Notes: generated by a model not told the origin, from the letters alone. DNA of 64,000 bases from Rhizobium bangladeshense (GCF_001662075.1 NZ_LYPL01000009.1:62001-126000); one strand, 5' to 3'. Shown: positions 34,434 through 43,758, numbered from the stretch's first letter. Numbers and translations are program-made.

Positions 34434-35339
34434 ATGAACCCCGAACCGAGCTGGGATTTCTATCGCAGTTTCCTCAGCGTGCTCCAGCACGGATCGCTCT
34501 CGGCCGCCGCCCGCGAGCTGGGGTTGACGCAGCCGACCATAGGCCGCCATGTCGATGCCTTGGAACTGGCGATCGGCGCCGAACTCTTCACTCGATCGCC
34601 GAACGGTCTGCTGCCGACCGACGCAGCACTGGCGCTGAAGCCCTATGCCGAGACGCTGGCGGCAACCACCGCCGCGCTATTGCGGACCGCATCCAGCCAA
34701 CGCGAACGCGTCGCCGGAACGATCAGGATCAGCGCCAGCGAGGTCATCGCCGTCGAAGTGCTGCCTGCGATTCTCGGGCCGTTACAGGACGCCCATCCCG
34801 AGCTGCAGATCGAGCTTTCGGCTTCCGATGCGATCGAGGATCTGGTGAATCGCGAGGCCGATATTGCCGTGCGCATGGCCGAACCGCAGCAGGATGCGCT
34901 CGTCGTGCGCCGCATCGGCGATATTCCGCTCGGCTTCCATGCCCATCGCCGCTATCTCGAAAGATATGGCATTCCGCAAAGCGTGGCTGACCTCCCACAT
35001 CATCGGCTTATCGGCTTTGACCGGCAGACGGCCTATGTCCGCCTGGTGATGAAGCGCTATCCGGTGCCCGATGGCATCAAATTCGCCTACCGGACCGACA
35101 GCAACCTCGCCCAGCTTGCCGCGATCCGCGCCGGCGTCGGCATCGGCCTCTGCCAAGTCGGGCTTGCACGGGAGAACCCTGATCTCGTGCATCTCCTGGC
35201 CGATGTTTTCAACATCCCGCTCGGCACCTGGGTGGCGATGCATGAGAGCCTGAAATCCTCGCCGCGCTGCCGCGTCACTTTCGACGCGCTGGTCAACGGC
35301 CTGCAGGACTACTACCGGTATTCGACTAGAACAGGATGA
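34434..35339 (+). CDS. LysR-family transcriptional regulator
   Basis: This 301-residue regulator has the winged helix SLSAAARELGLTQPTIGRHV and the effector domain starting at IRISASEVIAVEVLPAILGP, ending with IRAGVGIGLCQVGLAREN. It is divergent from the epimerase gene. Its last residues (STRTG) are encoded by a dispersed palindrome (35327-35377) that contains the stop codon, so the natural C-terminus may have been altered by that element. Confidence 0.9.
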   Translation: MNPEPSWDFYRSFLSVLQHGSLSAAARELGLTQPTIGRHVDALELAIGAELFTRSPNGLLPTDAALALKPYAETLAATTAALLRTASSQRERVAGTIRISASEVIAVEVLPAILGPLQDAHPELQIELSASDAIEDLVNREADIAVRMAEPQQDALVVRRIGDIPLGFHAHRRYLERYGIPQSVADLPHHRLIGFDRQTAYVRLVMKRYPVPDGIKFAYRTDSNLAQLAAIRAGVGIGLCQVGLARENPDLVHLLADVFNIPLGTWVAMHESLKSSPRCRVTFDALVNGLQDYYRYSTRTG

Positions 35340-35377
35340 TTTTGGGCCTGGTCGGCCTAAATCTGAATACTGTTCTA
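35327..35377. repeat. Rhizobial dispersed palindrome (TAGAACAG type)
   Basis: TAGAACAG (35327-35334) and CTGTTCTA (35370-35377) are inverse complements, with an inner GGGCCTGGTCGGCC core flanked by GATTTT and AAATC. Elements of this type are common between rhizobial genes. This copy runs into the end of the LysR gene. Confidence 0.65.
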
Positions 35378-35389
35378 AATTAAAGAGTT

Positions 35390-35439
35390 AGAGCATGATG
35401 TCGTCCGAAAACCGCTCCTACTTTTCGGCATCATGCTCT
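35390..35439. repeat. Rhizobial dispersed palindrome (AGAGCATGATG type)
   Basis: AGAGCATGATG (35390-35400) and CATCATGCTCT (35429-35439) are exact inverse complements around CCGAAAACCGCTCC...TTTTCGG. A related but degraded copy is at 39796-39845. The remainder of the 35340-35610 gap contains no gene that I can see. Confidence 0.7.
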
Positions 35440-35610
35440 GGCGGATATTCACAAAATCGGAATCGATTTCCGAAAAGAATCATGCACAATTCAAGGGGTC
35501 GGCAGCGTGCCTCCACCCGGGATGGGTATCACTTTATACCCCTGTTTTCTCGCGATTCCCGACACCCAACCGCATCACCATTTTGCTGACATCGCTCTAA
35601 CAGGATAAAG

Positions 35611-36096
35611 ATGACACCTCACAATCCGGTTGAACTGGTGCCTTACGATCCGCAATGGCCGGCGGATTTCCGGCGCATCCGCAGCCGGCTGCTCACCTGG
35701 CTGCCGCAGGCGCTCTCGATCGATCATATCGGCAGCACGTCGATAGCGGGCATGATCGCCAAGCCTCTGATCGATATCGACATCGTTCTTCCCGGCCTCG
35801 AGCATGTCGCCGATGCCACAGCGGTGCTTCTGGCGGAAGCCTATGAACCGCGCGGCAATCGCTATGACGACGACGTCTGGGCATTTTTATCGAGAGGCTC
35901 GGCACCGGCGGAACGGGTCTACCTCTGCCCGGCCGGCAATGGCACACATCGAAACAGGCTGGCTTTCCGGGATTTTCTCATCGCGCATCCGGAGTCGGCG
36001 AGCGAATATGCCGCGCTCAAACGCAGACTGGCAGCCGAGTTCAGGACGGACGGCGATCGCTATACCGCGCAGAAGCGCGACTTGTCGACGCGATAG
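35611..36096 (+). CDS. GrpB/UPF0157 family protein
   Basis: The 161-residue protein is of the GrpB family, a nucleotidyltransferase-like fold: ELVPYDPQWPADFRRI, then DHIGSTSIAGMIAKPLIDIDIV, with a GS motif and two Asp residues (D-I-D) in the catalytic-like position, and NRLAFRDFLIAHPESASEYA near the end. Biochemical function is unknown in most members; some are fused to dephospho-CoA kinase. No operon partner is evident. Confidence 0.88.
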   Translation: MTPHNPVELVPYDPQWPADFRRIRSRLLTWLPQALSIDHIGSTSIAGMIAKPLIDIDIVLPGLEHVADATAVLLAEAYEPRGNRYDDDVWAFLSRGSAPAERVYLCPAGNGTHRNRLAFRDFLIAHPESASEYAALKRRLAAEFRTDGDRYTAQKRDLSTR

Positions 36097-36127
36097 TCGC
36101 GCGGGCATTGAAGGGCAATGCCTAGCG

Positions 36128-36409
36128 TCACGCGCCATGCGGGGCTCCGGTCGCGCGATCCTGCCATAGGCCGTCCACCACTTCCGTTTCCGGCCGGTCT
36201 CCGCCCTCGGCGTATTCCTCGTGCCACTTGCCGTTTTCGTCCTGCCAGCTGATCTCGGCGGAATCGCCGCCGACCTGCTGTTCGGCCGCGACGATACGCG
36301 CAGCTTCGAGCGCGTCGGCATGGCTCGGAAATGCTTCGGAATAGACGCCTCCCAGTCTATAGGCCCAGCCGCCGTCATGCGGCACGACTTCGTAGACCAC
36401 CTTGACCAT
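36128..36409 (-). CDS. DUF2188-like small protein
   Basis: The 93-residue protein begins VVYEVVPHDGGWAYRLGGVY and continues with AFPSHADALEAARIVAAEQ, the pattern of DUF2188 (a short beta-beta-alpha unit with a conserved W and a helix of A-x-x-A repeats). The C-terminal third is acidic and hydrophilic. The function is unknown. It sits alone, convergent to grpB. Confidence 0.75.
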   Translation of the reverse strand: MVKVVYEVVPHDGGWAYRLGGVYSEAFPSHADALEAARIVAAEQQVGGDSAEISWQDENGKWHEEYAEGGDRPETEVVDGLWQDRATGAPHGA

Positions 36410-36616
36410 GCATCCGTCTCCTCATCTTTATGTTGCGCATTCGCACGCCTCCGGACAGGATCCGGATCATCGCGGCCGCTTGACGAGAATACGAGGACGC
36501 CGCGATCTGCTTTCCGGCCCCGATGGCGTTCAGTATTCCATTAAACGCCGAAGACTGCAAATAGCCGAGTGCGGTGGCGCGCTTCCCATCCCGAATCAGT
36601 GACTTAGTTAAGAGGC

Positions 36617-37738
36617 ATGAATCGCAACGGGAGCTTTGATTTGGGCATCGCTTCACGCTTTAAAGCGGAAAAATATCTCGTCGCCGCGCTTGCCGCCGCG
36701 ATGATCGCGTATCTCCTTGAACACGCAGTGATCGAAATGGGACGCGGTGTCGCGCTGCTCGCCGCCGCGGCCTTGGTCGGCACCATCGTGCTTGCCTCGA
36801 TCCGCGTCGCCCATCACGCCGAACTGCTCGCCGTCAAGGTCGGCGATCCCTACGGCACGATGATCCTGACACTTTCCGCCCTCGCCGTCGAAGTCCTCAT
36901 CCTCGCCATCATGATGACCGGCGAGAGTTCTCCGACGCTGGTGCGCGACACGATCTATTCGGCCTTGATGCTCGATATCAACGGCATTCTCGGCCTCGCC
37001 GCCCTGCTCGGCGGCCTCAAACACGGCGAGCAGCCCTATAACGACAATTCGGGCAAGACCTACGGTGTGATGATCCTCACCGCCATGGGCATTTCCATGG
37101 TTGTGCCGGAATTCGTGCCGAGCGATAAGTGGCACTATTATTCCGCCTTCACCATCGTCGCGATGATCGCGCTTTACGGCCTCTTCCTGCGCATGCAGGT
37201 CGGGCAGCACAGCTATTTCTTCAGTTACAGCTATCCGCGCTCCGAGCGGAAGAAGGAAAGTCACGACGAACGCGACACCGAGGAGTCGGCGGCGGTCTCG
37301 ATCGTGAGCATCCTCGCAGGCATAGTCATCATCGGCGTGCTCGCGGAGTTCATGTCGGCTTTCATGGCTGAGGGCCTGCGCGACAGCGGCGCCCCGATCG
37401 CCGTCACCGCCGTCGTCGTCGCGGCGATTTCGGCCGCACCCGAGATCCTGACCGCCTTGAGAGCGGCGTTGAGAAACCGGATGCAGGCGACGGTCAATAT
37501 CGCCATGGGCGCCTCGCTGTCGACGGTGATCCTGACAGTGCCCGCCATGGAGGCGATCGCGCTCCATACCGGCCAACCCCTCATCATGGCGATGACTCCG
37601 GTGCAGACGGTGATGGTCGCGATCACGCTGATTGCCGCGGCAATCAATCTCAACGATGGCGAGACCAATGCCATCGAGGGCATGACGCATTTCATCCTCT
37701 TTTCTACCTTCGTCATGCTGACGGCGCTGGGGCTTTGA
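36617..37738 (+). CDS. ChaA-type calcium/sodium:proton antiporter
   Basis: The 373-residue membrane protein of the CaCA superfamily has about 11 hydrophobic helices and the two inverted alpha repeats that form the ion site: GDPYGTMILTLSALAVEVLIL with conserved Glu in the first half and AVVVAAISAAPEILTALRAAL in the second. An acidic/basic loop (RSERKKESHDERDTEE, near 208-223) separates the halves. It probably expels Ca2+ or Na+ in exchange for protons. It stands alone; the 207-bp upstream region shows no obvious regulatory feature. Confidence 0.9.
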   Translation: MNRNGSFDLGIASRFKAEKYLVAALAAAMIAYLLEHAVIEMGRGVALLAAAALVGTIVLASIRVAHHAELLAVKVGDPYGTMILTLSALAVEVLILAIMMTGESSPTLVRDTIYSALMLDINGILGLAALLGGLKHGEQPYNDNSGKTYGVMILTAMGISMVVPEFVPSDKWHYYSAFTIVAMIALYGLFLRMQVGQHSYFFSYSYPRSERKKESHDERDTEESAAVSIVSILAGIVIIGVLAEFMSAFMAEGLRDSGAPIAVTAVVVAAISAAPEILTALRAALRNRMQATVNIAMGASLSTVILTVPAMEAIALHTGQPLIMAMTPVQTVMVAITLIAAAINLNDGETNAIEGMTHFILFSTFVMLTALGL

Positions 37739-37810
37739 AGACGGCGCGGAGATTGATCGCCGAAGAAACTCTTTCGGCAGGTCACGCCCTCCGACGAGAA
37801 CCGGCGGCTA

Positions 37811-38680
37811 TCATTTCTTCGTTTTTTCGAGGTAGCGCTCTTTACGGGTTTTCGGCTTGAAGCGCCGAAAGAAGTTTTCGACGGCGCGAATGGATTTGGT
37901 GACCGACATCAGCCGGTCGATCTGGCCGTTCGCATTGTGGAGCCGCTCGGACAAGACTTCGGCCGCCGTCATCGCGATCTCGATCGGCGGCACCTGTGGA
38001 AACCGCTTGGCGAGCGCCGAATAGGGGCTGGCATCGACCCCGCCCAACATCGAGATCGAACCCATCCTGGCAAAGAGTCGCAGGAAGATCTGCTCGAACG
38101 TCCAATCATGCACGTCGAAGACCTTCCACTTCTCGCTTCTCTTGGCCGAAAAGCCGGCAAGCAGGATCTTGCCCGGCAGTTGCAGGTCGGCGATCCAGAG
38201 CGCCGTTGCAAAGCCGCTCGTGGCGATTTTGCCCTGGGGATAGAGATCGCCAAGCATCTGCGTCAGATCGAGGTGGCGGGCCTTGGCGCCTCTGAAGCGG
38301 CTTTCCTCGCTGAAATTTTCCTCCGGGGAGACGCGAATATTGATGACACCCAGGAAGTCATCGCCGGCAAAGAAGCGCAGCACATCGCCCACCTCGCGAC
38401 GGTGGACGATATTGGCGCCCATCACGCCGCTGCGGGCAACCAGCACCGCATGACCGGCGAAGGGCTCGTCGAGCACCTTGTAGACATTGTTGAAGAAGAC
38501 GTAGAGCGCGGTCTCCGGCAGCTCGCTTCTGAGCCGTTCGAAATCGACCGCTTCGCTATTCGCCACAAGCACGATGTGGGAATAGCGCGACAGCAAAGCC
38601 TTCCACGCTTCTGGTGTCAAGAGATTCACTTCGCCATCTTCGGCGGTCGTAGTCCTGATATCGCTCGGAATTGATTCCAT
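37811..38680 (-). CDS. Unrecognised protein, probably surface-glycan related
   Basis: I do not recognise this 289-residue protein with certainty. It has no signal peptide or membrane helix. The middle (TSGFATALWIADLQLPGKIL, then LAGFSAKRSEKWKVFDVHDW) recalls the nucleotide-sugar-binding pattern of sialyltransferase-like GT folds, which is a weak impression only. The C-terminus is strongly basic (FFRRFKPKTRKERYLEKTKK). It is 28 bp downstream of a GT8 glycosyltransferase gene on the same strand, so a role in polysaccharide synthesis is inferred. I chose the ATG at 38680. Confidence 0.6.
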   Translation of the reverse strand: MESIPSDIRTTTAEDGEVNLLTPEAWKALLSRYSHIVLVANSEAVDFERLRSELPETALYVFFNNVYKVLDEPFAGHAVLVARSGVMGANIVHRREVGDVLRFFAGDDFLGVINIRVSPEENFSEESRFRGAKARHLDLTQMLGDLYPQGKIATSGFATALWIADLQLPGKILLAGFSAKRSEKWKVFDVHDWTFEQIFLRLFARMGSISMLGGVDASPYSALAKRFPQVPPIEIAMTAAEVLSERLHNANGQIDRLMSVTKSIRAVENFFRRFKPKTRKERYLEKTKK

Positions 38681-38708
38681 CGGCTCACATGCACTTTCCA
38701 AGGACGAT

Positions 38709-39611
38709 CTAGCTGTTGCTGAAATAGGCGCGCATCTGTGCAAGCCGCGTCAGCCCGCCGATCTGCTTTCCCACGTGCGAGAAGAAACCGGCAACCCGGC
38801 CCGCCGCTGACGGCTGCTTGCAGAAGGAGGCCCACGGCGTGTTGCGGAGATCCTCGGCATAACGCTCGGCTATCCGACGGTGCACCCAGGGAACGGTCGC
38901 CTGCCACGGTTTCTTACGACCGGTGAAATGAAGGATGGCCGGTCGGTCGATGAACGGCAAAAGCCCCGTCTGCGTGTTCCAGCACGGATCGAGCACCAGC
39001 CAGTCGCCGTCGAACGTAACGTTCAGCGCATCCTGGTCGTTGTTTTCGAACAGATGCGAGCGCTCCTCGAAGACTTCCCGGGTCCTGGCAAAAAGCCCCT
39101 TTGCTCGGCAGACCGACCAGTCGAACAGCAAGACGCCCGCGTTGAAGTAGCGCCCGCCCTCGCTCATGCCGATCTTGCGCTGCCGCGCGCCCGCCTTCTC
39201 GGGAAAGGCCATGACATAGTCATCGACGGCGGCAAGCGCCTTGCCCTGGAGATCCCTGGTGAAGAGTTCGTCGACGGACGCTACCGCCAGCACATCGGCG
39301 TCGAGGTAAAGCAGGCGCACGATATTATCTGGAATTTGCAGATCCATATAGAGCCGCGCCAGCGTGGCGGCGGACCAACGGCCCCGCGCCTGGCGCGCCG
39401 TATCCGGCGTCGCATAGGGCAGCACCTTGATGGTCATGCCATGCAGGTGCGCGAAGCTTTCGACCTCGGCGACCTCGTTCGGCTTCAGGTCGATGCCGAG
39501 AAGCAGGAATTCACCGGCCCTCGCCAGATTGCGCTTGACGGAAAGCAGGGTGCAGCAGGCTGCCGGCAGCATGTTGACGTCGGAACAGACGATGACGGCA
39601 CTCTGCTGCAA
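38709..39611 (-). CDS. Glycosyltransferase family 8 protein
   Basis: The 300-residue GT-A enzyme shows AVIVCSDVNMLPAACCTLLS at the N-terminus, the metal- and sugar-nucleotide-binding DxD motif in RLLYLDADVLAVASVDELF, YFNAGVLLFDW, NDQDALNVTFDGDW and the late ILHFTGRKKPW, all hallmarks of GT8 galactosyl/glucosyltransferases acting on LPS or other glycans. No ATG precedes the domain; I chose the TTG at 39611, with GGGAGG 7 nt upstream. It forms an operon with the unrecognised gene downstream. Confidence 0.85.
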   Translation of the reverse strand: MQQSAVIVCSDVNMLPAACCTLLSVKRNLARAGEFLLLGIDLKPNEVAEVESFAHLHGMTIKVLPYATPDTARQARGRWSAATLARLYMDLQIPDNIVRLLYLDADVLAVASVDELFTRDLQGKALAAVDDYVMAFPEKAGARQRKIGMSEGGRYFNAGVLLFDWSVCRAKGLFARTREVFEERSHLFENNDQDALNVTFDGDWLVLDPCWNTQTGLLPFIDRPAILHFTGRKKPWQATVPWVHRRIAERYAEDLRNTPWASFCKQPSAAGRVAGFFSHVGKQIGGLTRLAQMRAYFSNS

Positions 39612-39795
39612 AATCCGGCCTCCCAAAGCGGCAACTTGAACTTGATGGCGGATATCTAGTTGGTTTGACGGCCGCCCGCAACCTGAGATCACCCGCGCCG
39701 CCGACGCTCCCCCCTCACGATTTGAATCGGAATTCAACGACTTGCGAGGCAAAGCCGAATCGTTGCCGCAAGGTCTTCAATCAGAATGGAAGCCT

Positions 39796-39845
39796 AAAGC
39801 ATGTCGCGCAAAAGTGTGCAGCGGTTTTGCGATGACGACATGCGA
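39796..39845. repeat. Degraded copy of the AGAGCATGATG-type palindrome
   Basis: GCATGTCG (39799-39806) and CGACATGC (39836-39843) pair around CAAAAGTGTGCAGCGGTTTTG, a core related to the element at 35390. The 39612-39897 gap holds this repeat and the GT8 promoter region and no visible gene. Confidence 0.55.
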
Positions 39846-39897
39846 GAAATCAAAAACCTGGAGCGCTGGGAGCGAAGATGAAAGATTGCGACGCGCT

Positions 39898-40284
39898 TCA
39901 GAGGCGCAGCGCCAGCGGATGGTCGACAAGCAATCGGTCGACCGTCACAAGCTGCAAGCCCTCGACCCTGCACTGCGCTAGCAGCAGGCGGTCGAAGGGA
40001 TCGCGCGTCTCGGGCTCGGGATCGGCAGCGGTGATGACGTGGGGGACGTCGACGGGCAGGATCGTCAGTCCGGTCTCCCGGAGATAGACGGGAATGGTCT
40101 CTAACGGCAATCCCGGCTGCAATTTGCCTAGCCTCGTCTTGATGGCAATTTCCCAGAGACTGGCGACGCTGACGAACCCGCTGGCGGCATCGTCAGAAAG
40201 CAGCCGCTCGACACGCGGAAAACGTTTCGTCAGGTGCTTCTGCGCAATCGCGATCACCATGTGCGTGTCAAGCAGGACCCGCAT
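39898..40284 (-). CDS. PIN-domain toxin (VapC-like)
   Basis: The 128-residue protein has PIN-domain acidic residues: D in LLDTHMVIA at the N-terminus, E in ASLWEIAIKTRLGKL and D in RDPFDRLLLAQ, ending in LQLVTVDRLL. VapC toxins are Mg2+-dependent RNases that cut tRNA or rRNA and are held inactive by a co-expressed antitoxin. An in-frame GTG at 40290 overlaps the antitoxin stop; I prefer the ATG at 40284. The genes are translationally coupled. Confidence 0.88.
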   Translation of the reverse strand: MRVLLDTHMVIAIAQKHLTKRFPRVERLLSDDAASGFVSVASLWEIAIKTRLGKLQPGLPLETIPVYLRETGLTILPVDVPHVITAADPEPETRDPFDRLLLAQCRVEGLQLVTVDRLLVDHPLALRL

Positions 40285-40286
40285 GG

Positions 40287-40547
40287 TCACGGCAGCGGCT
40301 TCAAAAGGAAATCTTCCGGCAGAGGATCGTCGAAGTCGTCGGCGATATACATCTCCGTCCTCGTGATGCCCTTGGAACGCAGATAGGCTTCGCCCGCTTC
40401 CAGGTTCAAACCGCCGCGCTTCTGATGCGGCACGAGATCGAAGACCGGCTTGCCGTTCCGGGTCACGACAATGGTCTCACCTTCCTCGACCTCGCGGGCA
40501 AGCTCGGTCAGGCGGTTCTTCGCGTCACGGATTGAAACGATCTTCAT
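40287..40547 (-). CDS. Phd/YefM-type antitoxin
   Basis: The 86-residue protein opens MKIVSIRDAKNRLTELAREV and continues with GETIVVTRNGKPVFDLVPHQ, the DNA-binding half of Phd/YefM antitoxins. The acidic C-terminal tail (ADDFDDPLPEDF) would wrap the toxin. It is the first gene of the pair, as usual, and should repress its own promoter. Start 40547 is the natural Met; an upstream in-frame extension is not family-like. Confidence 0.88.
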   Translation of the reverse strand: MKIVSIRDAKNRLTELAREVEEGETIVVTRNGKPVFDLVPHQKRGGLNLEAGEAYLRSKGITRTEMYIADDFDDPLPEDFLLKPLP

Positions 40548-40590
40548 GACATCAAATGTAGCTACATGCAGCCACAGCGTCAACACACGA

Positions 40591-40620
40591 ACAAAAAGCC
40601 CGCCGTCGCCGGCGGGCCTT
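40591..40620 (-). terminator. Rho-independent terminator of aatA
   Basis: On the minus strand an 8-bp GC stem (CGCCGGGC-type, 40598-40605 with 40610-40617) is followed by TTTTTGT. It lies just after the aatA stop. Confidence 0.85.
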
Positions 40621-40643
40621 CAATCGAAGTTGGCGCAACCGGC

Positions 40644-41846
40644 TTACTTGCAGGCGGCGCAGAAGCGCTGGATGCGGCGGCAGGCTTCCTCGAGCAAATC
40701 CTCCGAGGTTGCGTAGGAAATGCGGAAGTTCGGGCCGAGACCGAAGGCCGAACCGTGAACGACGGCCACACCTTCCGATTCCAGAAGCTCGGAGACGAAA
40801 TCCTCGTCCGTCTCGATGACCTTGCCGGAGGGGGCGGTCTTGCCAATCAAGCCCTTGCAGGACGGATAGACGTAGAAGGCGCCTTCCGGAACCGGGCAGA
40901 CGATGCCCTTGGCCTGGTTCAGCATGGACACGACGAGATCGCGACGGCCTTCGAAGATCTTCTTGTTGGCCGGAATGAAGTCCTGAGTGCCGTTCAGCGC
41001 TTCGACGGCCGCCCACTGGGCGATCGACGTCGCGCCCGAGGTTTGCTGGCCCTGGATCATGTCCATCGCCTTGATGAGCTGGATCGGGCCGGCCGCATAG
41101 CCGATACGCCAGCCGGTCATCGCATAGGCCTTGGAGACGCCGTTCATCGTCAGCGTGCGGTCGTAAAGCTTCGGCTCGACTTCGACAGGCGTGACGAACT
41201 TGAAGTCGCCATAGGTCAGGTGCTCGTACATGTCGTCGGTCAGCACCCAGACATGCGGGTGCTTCATCAGCACGTCGGTCAGCGCCTTCAGCTCGGCATG
41301 CGTATAGGCAGCACCCGTCGGGTTGGACGGCGAGTTGAAGATGAACCACTTGGTCTTCGGCGTGATCGCCTTTTCGAGATCGGCGGCCTGAAGCTTGAAA
41401 TTATGCTCCTGGGTGGCGGAAACGAAAACCGGCGTACCGCCGCACAGCGCCACCATCTCGGGATAGGAAACCCAGTAGGGCGCAGGGACCACGACCTCGT
41501 CGCCGGGGTTCAGCGTCGCCATGAAGGCGTTGAACAGGATCTGTTTGCCCCCGGTGCCGACGATCGTCTGCTCCCAGGAATATTCCAGGCCGTTCTCACG
41601 CTTGAATTTGGCGGCGATCGCCTTGCGCAGTTCGGGAATGCCAGAAACCGGCGTGTACTTCGTCTCGCCGCGGTTGATCGCGTCGATGGCGGCCTTCTTG
41701 ATATTCTCGGGCGTATCGAAATCCGGCTCGCCGGCGCCGAGGCCGATGACGTCGCGTCCTTTTGCTTTCAGCTCGCGCGCTTTCTGAGAGACAGCGATGG
41801 TGGCTGAAGGCTTCACACGGGAAAGAGCATCGGCAAGGAAGGCCAT
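40644..41846 (-). CDS. aatA: Aspartate aminotransferase (class I/II, PLP)
   Basis: The 400-residue enzyme interconverts aspartate and 2-oxoglutarate with oxaloacetate and glutamate. It shows LSRVKPSATIAVSQKARELK at the N-terminus, GLGAGEPDFDTPENI, the PLP-phosphate and ring contacts FNSPSNPTGAAYTHAEL and VLTDDMYEHL, the Schiff-base lysine in MNGVSKAYAMTGWRIGY and the C-terminal substrate Arg in NFRISYATS. Length and order match rhizobial AatA, needed for symbiotic nitrogen metabolism in S. meliloti. It ends at a strong terminator. Confidence 0.95.
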   Translation of the reverse strand: MAFLADALSRVKPSATIAVSQKARELKAKGRDVIGLGAGEPDFDTPENIKKAAIDAINRGETKYTPVSGIPELRKAIAAKFKRENGLEYSWEQTIVGTGGKQILFNAFMATLNPGDEVVVPAPYWVSYPEMVALCGGTPVFVSATQEHNFKLQAADLEKAITPKTKWFIFNSPSNPTGAAYTHAELKALTDVLMKHPHVWVLTDDMYEHLTYGDFKFVTPVEVEPKLYDRTLTMNGVSKAYAMTGWRIGYAAGPIQLIKAMDMIQGQQTSGATSIAQWAAVEALNGTQDFIPANKKIFEGRRDLVVSMLNQAKGIVCPVPEGAFYVYPSCKGLIGKTAPSGKVIETDEDFVSELLESEGVAVVHGSAFGLGPNFRISYATSEDLLEEACRRIQRFCAACK

Positions 41847-42084
41847 GATATCGGTCCTAATGGTTGAAACGGGCAGAAAGCCGGGACCGGAGTTCTGCGG
41901 TTAGCTCTATGTCCAATGTATGACGGCATTTCAAGCGCAAAGGCGTGATGGGGGCAATGATTCTTATTGATCGTTTTCGCCACACAGGGCGAGCCGGGGT
42001 ACTTGCCATCTCAGCACGAGGGAGGAGGGTCAGTACTCAATTTGGATGAATTGCTTTTTAAGCCGCTGCTGATGAACTGCCGGC

Positions 42085-43758
42085 ATGAGAAAGCCGCCCC
42101 GCAAGCCCTCCGCACCGCTGCGTCTCGCGCCGGACGCCCTGGAATTGAATCGGTCCGAAAGTCGGCAATACCCGCGGGAGACGATCGACCGGGAAATGGC
42201 TTCCCGCAATTATCTGAACGTCGACACGGCGATCTTGCTGGGGATCCTGATTATTGCGATCGTCTTCAGGTTCCACAAGATCACCTTGCCGCTGGTCGAC
42301 GGCTTCAGTTGGCGTGAGATAAGCACCGCCATGATGGCCGACAACTTCCAGCAGCGCAGCTGGAACATCTTCTTTCCCGAGGTCAGTTGGACCGGGCCCG
42401 GGCCAAGCTATCAGGGCCGCGAGTTCCAGATCGTCAGCTACCTTACAGCCCTGCTCTACCAACTCTTCGGCTGGCACGACTGGTTCGGCCGCGTGGTCGC
42501 AGCCTTCTTCGGTCTGCTGACCGTGTTTTCGCTGCACAGGCTGACGGCGCTGTGCTGGGGCGAGATGCACGCCCATGCGGCGGCATTGGCCTACGCGCTG
42601 ATGCCGGCGGCAATCCAGATCGACAGCTCGTTTCTTCCCGATCCCGCGATGCTAGCTTTGGTCACTCTTGGTGTCTGGCTGTTCGCCAAATACTGGGTCG
42701 GCGGCAGCGGCTGGCTCTTGCCGCTCGCCACGGCCAGCTTCTCGCTCGGCGTGCTGTCAAAGCCTCCGGGCATCGCCGCCGGCGCCGTCATCTTCTATCT
42801 GATGGTCTGCTGGATTCTGGAGAAGAAGTGGAAGCGGGCGAGCTTGGTCTTCCTGTCAGGGCTTTTGAGCCTGACCATCATCGGCGCATATTTCAGCTGG
42901 GCGATCTATCTCGCCCGCAGCTATCCGCCGTTTCATTTCGCCGGCAGCGGCGGCTATATCTGGGATTACGGCTTCTGGACATATGTCAGGGACAGGTTCT
43001 ACTTCAAATCCGCATGGAACACCTCGGTTTTATGGTTCTATGGCTATCCGTTCATGGTGCTGTTCGCGGTCGGCATGTGGATGCCGCCCAGACCCGCCGA
43101 AGACCCGAAGCAACGCATCCTTTCGGCCATTCCCTATGTGTGGCTGGCCGCGGCATCGATCCTTTATCTGGCGGCGGCGGGCGAGATCACCAGCAATGTG
43201 TGGAACCTCCACATCTTCCATGTGCCGGTCGCGATATTCTGCGGCCATGGCGCGCTTCTTCTGGCAAGGCTTTCATCGACAACCTTTCTAACGCCGGCGG
43301 TGATGCTTCGCTCGATCTGTATCGTGGCCATAGCGCTCGGCTGGTCGACCCTTCCCCTCGTGAGGACGATGAAGAAGCCAATCGCGATGAAGGGCAAGCT
43401 GCTTGGCGAGGAACTGGCGCGGCTGACGCAACCGGGCGACCTCGTCGTCGCCATCGCGCCCGAAGTCGGCGATCCCGTCGCAGTTTACTACAGCAGGGCG
43501 CGCGGCTGGGTATTCCCGCCCGGCGGAGGCGATTCCGAATGGTCGAAATTCGTCGCGGATGACGCCACCGCGATCGCACAGCTCGAGGAACTGCGCGCGC
43601 AGGGCGCGGATCTGTTCGGCGTGGCCAAGAACGCCACGGACAAGCAGGACCTGCTGTTCGTCGAGCATCATAAGGGCGTGATCGACTATCTGGACAGGAC
43701 CGCAACCAAGCTCACGGATTCAAATGATTTGCTGGTCTACAGGATCACCCGTCCATGA
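42085..43758 (+). CDS. ArnT/PMT-like membrane glycosyltransferase (GT-C)
   Basis: The 557-residue protein has about 10 hydrophobic helices after a basic N-terminal tail. The first periplasmic loop carries the expected acidic residues (LPLVDGFSWREISTAMMADN), as in dolichyl-phosphate-mannose or undecaprenyl-phosphate-sugar transferases such as ArnT, and the hydrophilic C-terminal region (about 440-557) would be periplasmic. It probably transfers a lipid-linked sugar to lipid A, protein or another glycan; the acceptor is unknown. It stands alone, 250 bp before the sortase substrate gene. Confidence 0.82.
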   Translation: MRKPPRKPSAPLRLAPDALELNRSESRQYPRETIDREMASRNYLNVDTAILLGILIIAIVFRFHKITLPLVDGFSWREISTAMMADNFQQRSWNIFFPEVSWTGPGPSYQGREFQIVSYLTALLYQLFGWHDWFGRVVAAFFGLLTVFSLHRLTALCWGEMHAHAAALAYALMPAAIQIDSSFLPDPAMLALVTLGVWLFAKYWVGGSGWLLPLATASFSLGVLSKPPGIAAGAVIFYLMVCWILEKKWKRASLVFLSGLLSLTIIGAYFSWAIYLARSYPPFHFAGSGGYIWDYGFWTYVRDRFYFKSAWNTSVLWFYGYPFMVLFAVGMWMPPRPAEDPKQRILSAIPYVWLAAASILYLAAAGEITSNVWNLHIFHVPVAIFCGHGALLLARLSSTTFLTPAVMLRSICIVAIALGWSTLPLVRTMKKPIAMKGKLLGEELARLTQPGDLVVAIAPEVGDPVAVYYSRARGWVFPPGGGDSEWSKFVADDATAIAQLEELRAQGADLFGVAKNATDKQDLLFVEHHKGVIDYLDRTATKLTDSNDLLVYRITRP

